Part shown: piece by piece, positions 4,633 through 5,665 of the stretch
How positions within the stretch are numbered: the first letter of the stretch is position 1
Layout: every line of letters starts with the position of its first letter
Assembly: GCA_945928585.1 (NCBI GenBank)
Contig: CAMENQ010000169.1
Coordinates: 1-5,665, forward strand
Source of the DNA: an uncultured Roseburia sp.
GTDB taxonomy: Bacteria > Bacillota > Clostridia > Lachnospirales > Lachnospiraceae
Direction: 5' to 3'
DNA: 5,665 bases
The notes under the pieces: generated by a model
Database searches by the model: none
What the model saw: the letters and a program-made list of their open reading frames with translations, nothing else
Told to the model about the DNA's origin: nothing
Program-made: the position numbers and the translations under genes

Positions 4633-5665
4633 TCAAGCACATTTATCCCATACACCTGCCACCATTACAAGCATATCGTCATTTCTTTTTCCATCTGCCT
4701 CCTCTATTACTCTGTCCAATATATTTTTTGCCATTTCCTGTGGGTTTGTGGAATGTATGTCCATAAGTATATTGCTCATAAACCGTTCCTTATCTTCCAT
4801 ATCTATGGCATCTATAACTCCATCTGATACCATTATTACAAAATCTCCGTCATAAAGCTTTTTCGATGCAGTTTCCATATCCACAACATTTTCCGTTCCT
4901 ATCGGCATTGAATTTGCTTTTATTGCCTCTATCCATCCTCCTCTTTTTACAAATGTCGTGGAAGCTCCTATTTTCATAAAGTCACACACGCCTGAGTACA
5001 GGTCAATAATTCCCATATCAAGTGATGCCGGATTAATATCATCACCATCTACCATAAATACGCTGTTTATAAGGCGAAGGGATGCTTCCTCCGTAAAGCC
5101 GCCCTCCATAAGCTCCTCCAGTAGTGACAAAACCATTTCGCTTTCCTTATATGCCCTTAAGCCATGTCCCATTCCGTCAGATACACTTAAAAGAGTCTGT
5201 CCCGACTGTAGCTCCATACAGGTAAAGTTGTCACCTGATATACTTTCTCCATTCCTTCCGCATTTTGCCGTTCCGTGAAGCACAAAAAAATTTGGTGCTT
5301 CTACAAGATTATAGGTATAATATTCCTTTTTTACTACATTCCCAACATTTTTTGATAACCGGTACTTTTTTCCAAAACAGTCGCTTATGGCTGTCTCAAG
5401 CTGCTTTGTTGTTATGTATTTTCCCCTGCCTGCCTTTAATGTTATATTTACTTCATTTATTCCCCTCCTGTTATTTAAAACAACTATTTTTCTTAAAACT
5501 ATTCCCATATTTTTAAGCTTTAACTTAAGATATTTTTCTCTCTGCTCTCCCATATTGACAAATACATATGAGGATGTGGTGCAATCCTTTAAAATCTGCG
5601 ACATTTCACTTAACTGCAATGCAATGGCATCCCGGCTTTCCATCATCCTTCCCTTCCATATATTA
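4633..5665 (-). CDS. spoIIE: Stage II sporulation protein E, C-terminal part (PP2C serine phosphatase), cut by the window edge
   Basis: SpoIIE sits at the asymmetric division septum and dephosphorylates SpoIIAA, which releases sigma-F in the forespore. Only the C-terminal part is present. An ATG pair at 5646-5641 could start 337 residues, but the frame stays open to the edge and already reads IWKGR before MMESRDAIALQL, a segment typical of the SpoIIE interior, and no strong ribosome binding site fits. I therefore treat it as 5'-truncated; Bacillus SpoIIE has 827 residues with about ten membrane segments in the missing half. Counting from that ATG, PP2C motifs are SGDN (137-140), SDGMGHG (156-162), SLDMGIIDL (208-216), GASTTF (227-232), VSDGV (273-277) and RNDDM (321-325). 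These include the expected metal-binding Asp residues, so the phosphatase looks intact. It ends with TGA, 81 bases before tilS. Confidence 0.95.
   Translation of the reverse strand, partial: NIWKGRMMESRDAIALQLSEMSQILKDCTTSSYVFVNMGEQREKYLKLKLKNMGIVLRKIVVLNNRRGINEVNITLKAGRGKYITTKQLETAISDCFGKKYRLSKNVGNVVKKEYYTYNLVEAPNFFVLHGTAKCGRNGESISGDNFTCMELQSGQTLLSVSDGMGHGLRAYKESEMVLSLLEELMEGGFTEEASLRLINSVFMVDGDDINPASLDMGIIDLYSGVCDFMKIGASTTFVKRGGWIEAIKANSMPIGTENVVDMETASKKLYDGDFVIMVSDGVIDAIDMEDKERFMSNILMDIHSTNPQEMAKNILDRVIEEADGKRNDDMLVMVAGVWDKCA

Noticed and set aside
5641..5646. ATG pair as the true start of a short stand-alone PP2C phosphatase
   Set aside because: The frame continues upstream to the edge with residues that match the SpoIIE interior, and the purine-rich GGAAGGGAAGG upstream abuts the ATG with no proper spacing.

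Overview
This window reads as chromosomal DNA of a low-GC, endospore-forming Firmicute, most likely class Clostridia and probably Lachnospiraceae. The evidence is a SpoIIE-type sporulation phosphatase, the Firmicute gene order spoIIE-tilS-hpt-ftsH, strong AGGAGG-type ribosome binding sites, a TTG start and AT-rich codon use. Genus and species cannot be fixed from the sequence.

Layout, right to left, because all certain genes are on the minus strand: the C-terminal part of spoIIE (4633-5665, running off the right edge); an 81-base gap with a small hairpin and a weak promoter candidate; tilS (3043-4551); hpt (2490-3014, start trimmed to the conserved N-terminus); and ftsH (667-2478), which starts at TTG from a ribosome binding site that overlaps the hpt stop codon. 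tilS, hpt and ftsH are packed 11 to 28 bases apart and look like one operon: tRNA-Ile lysidine synthesis, purine salvage, and membrane protein quality control. SpoIIE upstream adds the forespore phosphatase that activates sigma-F.

Bases 1-666 hold no convincing protein gene but are rich in structure. Nearest ftsH are two tandem copies of a unit of about 130 bases, 197-198 bases apart. On the minus strand each copy has a conserved box, an extended -10 (TGnTATACT), about 100 bases with three C-rich motifs (CCCCCC, CACCCCA, CCTTCTCCT), and a UUCG-capped hairpin followed by a U-rich tract. I read them as two sibling small RNAs that may bind Shine-Dalgarno sequences, or possibly as processed 3' UTR fragments of ftsH. 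This is the most original signal in the window.

The leftmost 185 bases or so are visibly more GC-rich. On the plus strand they hold a 12-bp hairpin over a possible stop codon and a possible H-type pseudoknot after a GAAGCC motif. This resembles the right end of an IS200/IS605-type element with a TnpB guide-RNA scaffold, whose body would lie outside the window. That reading is tentative.
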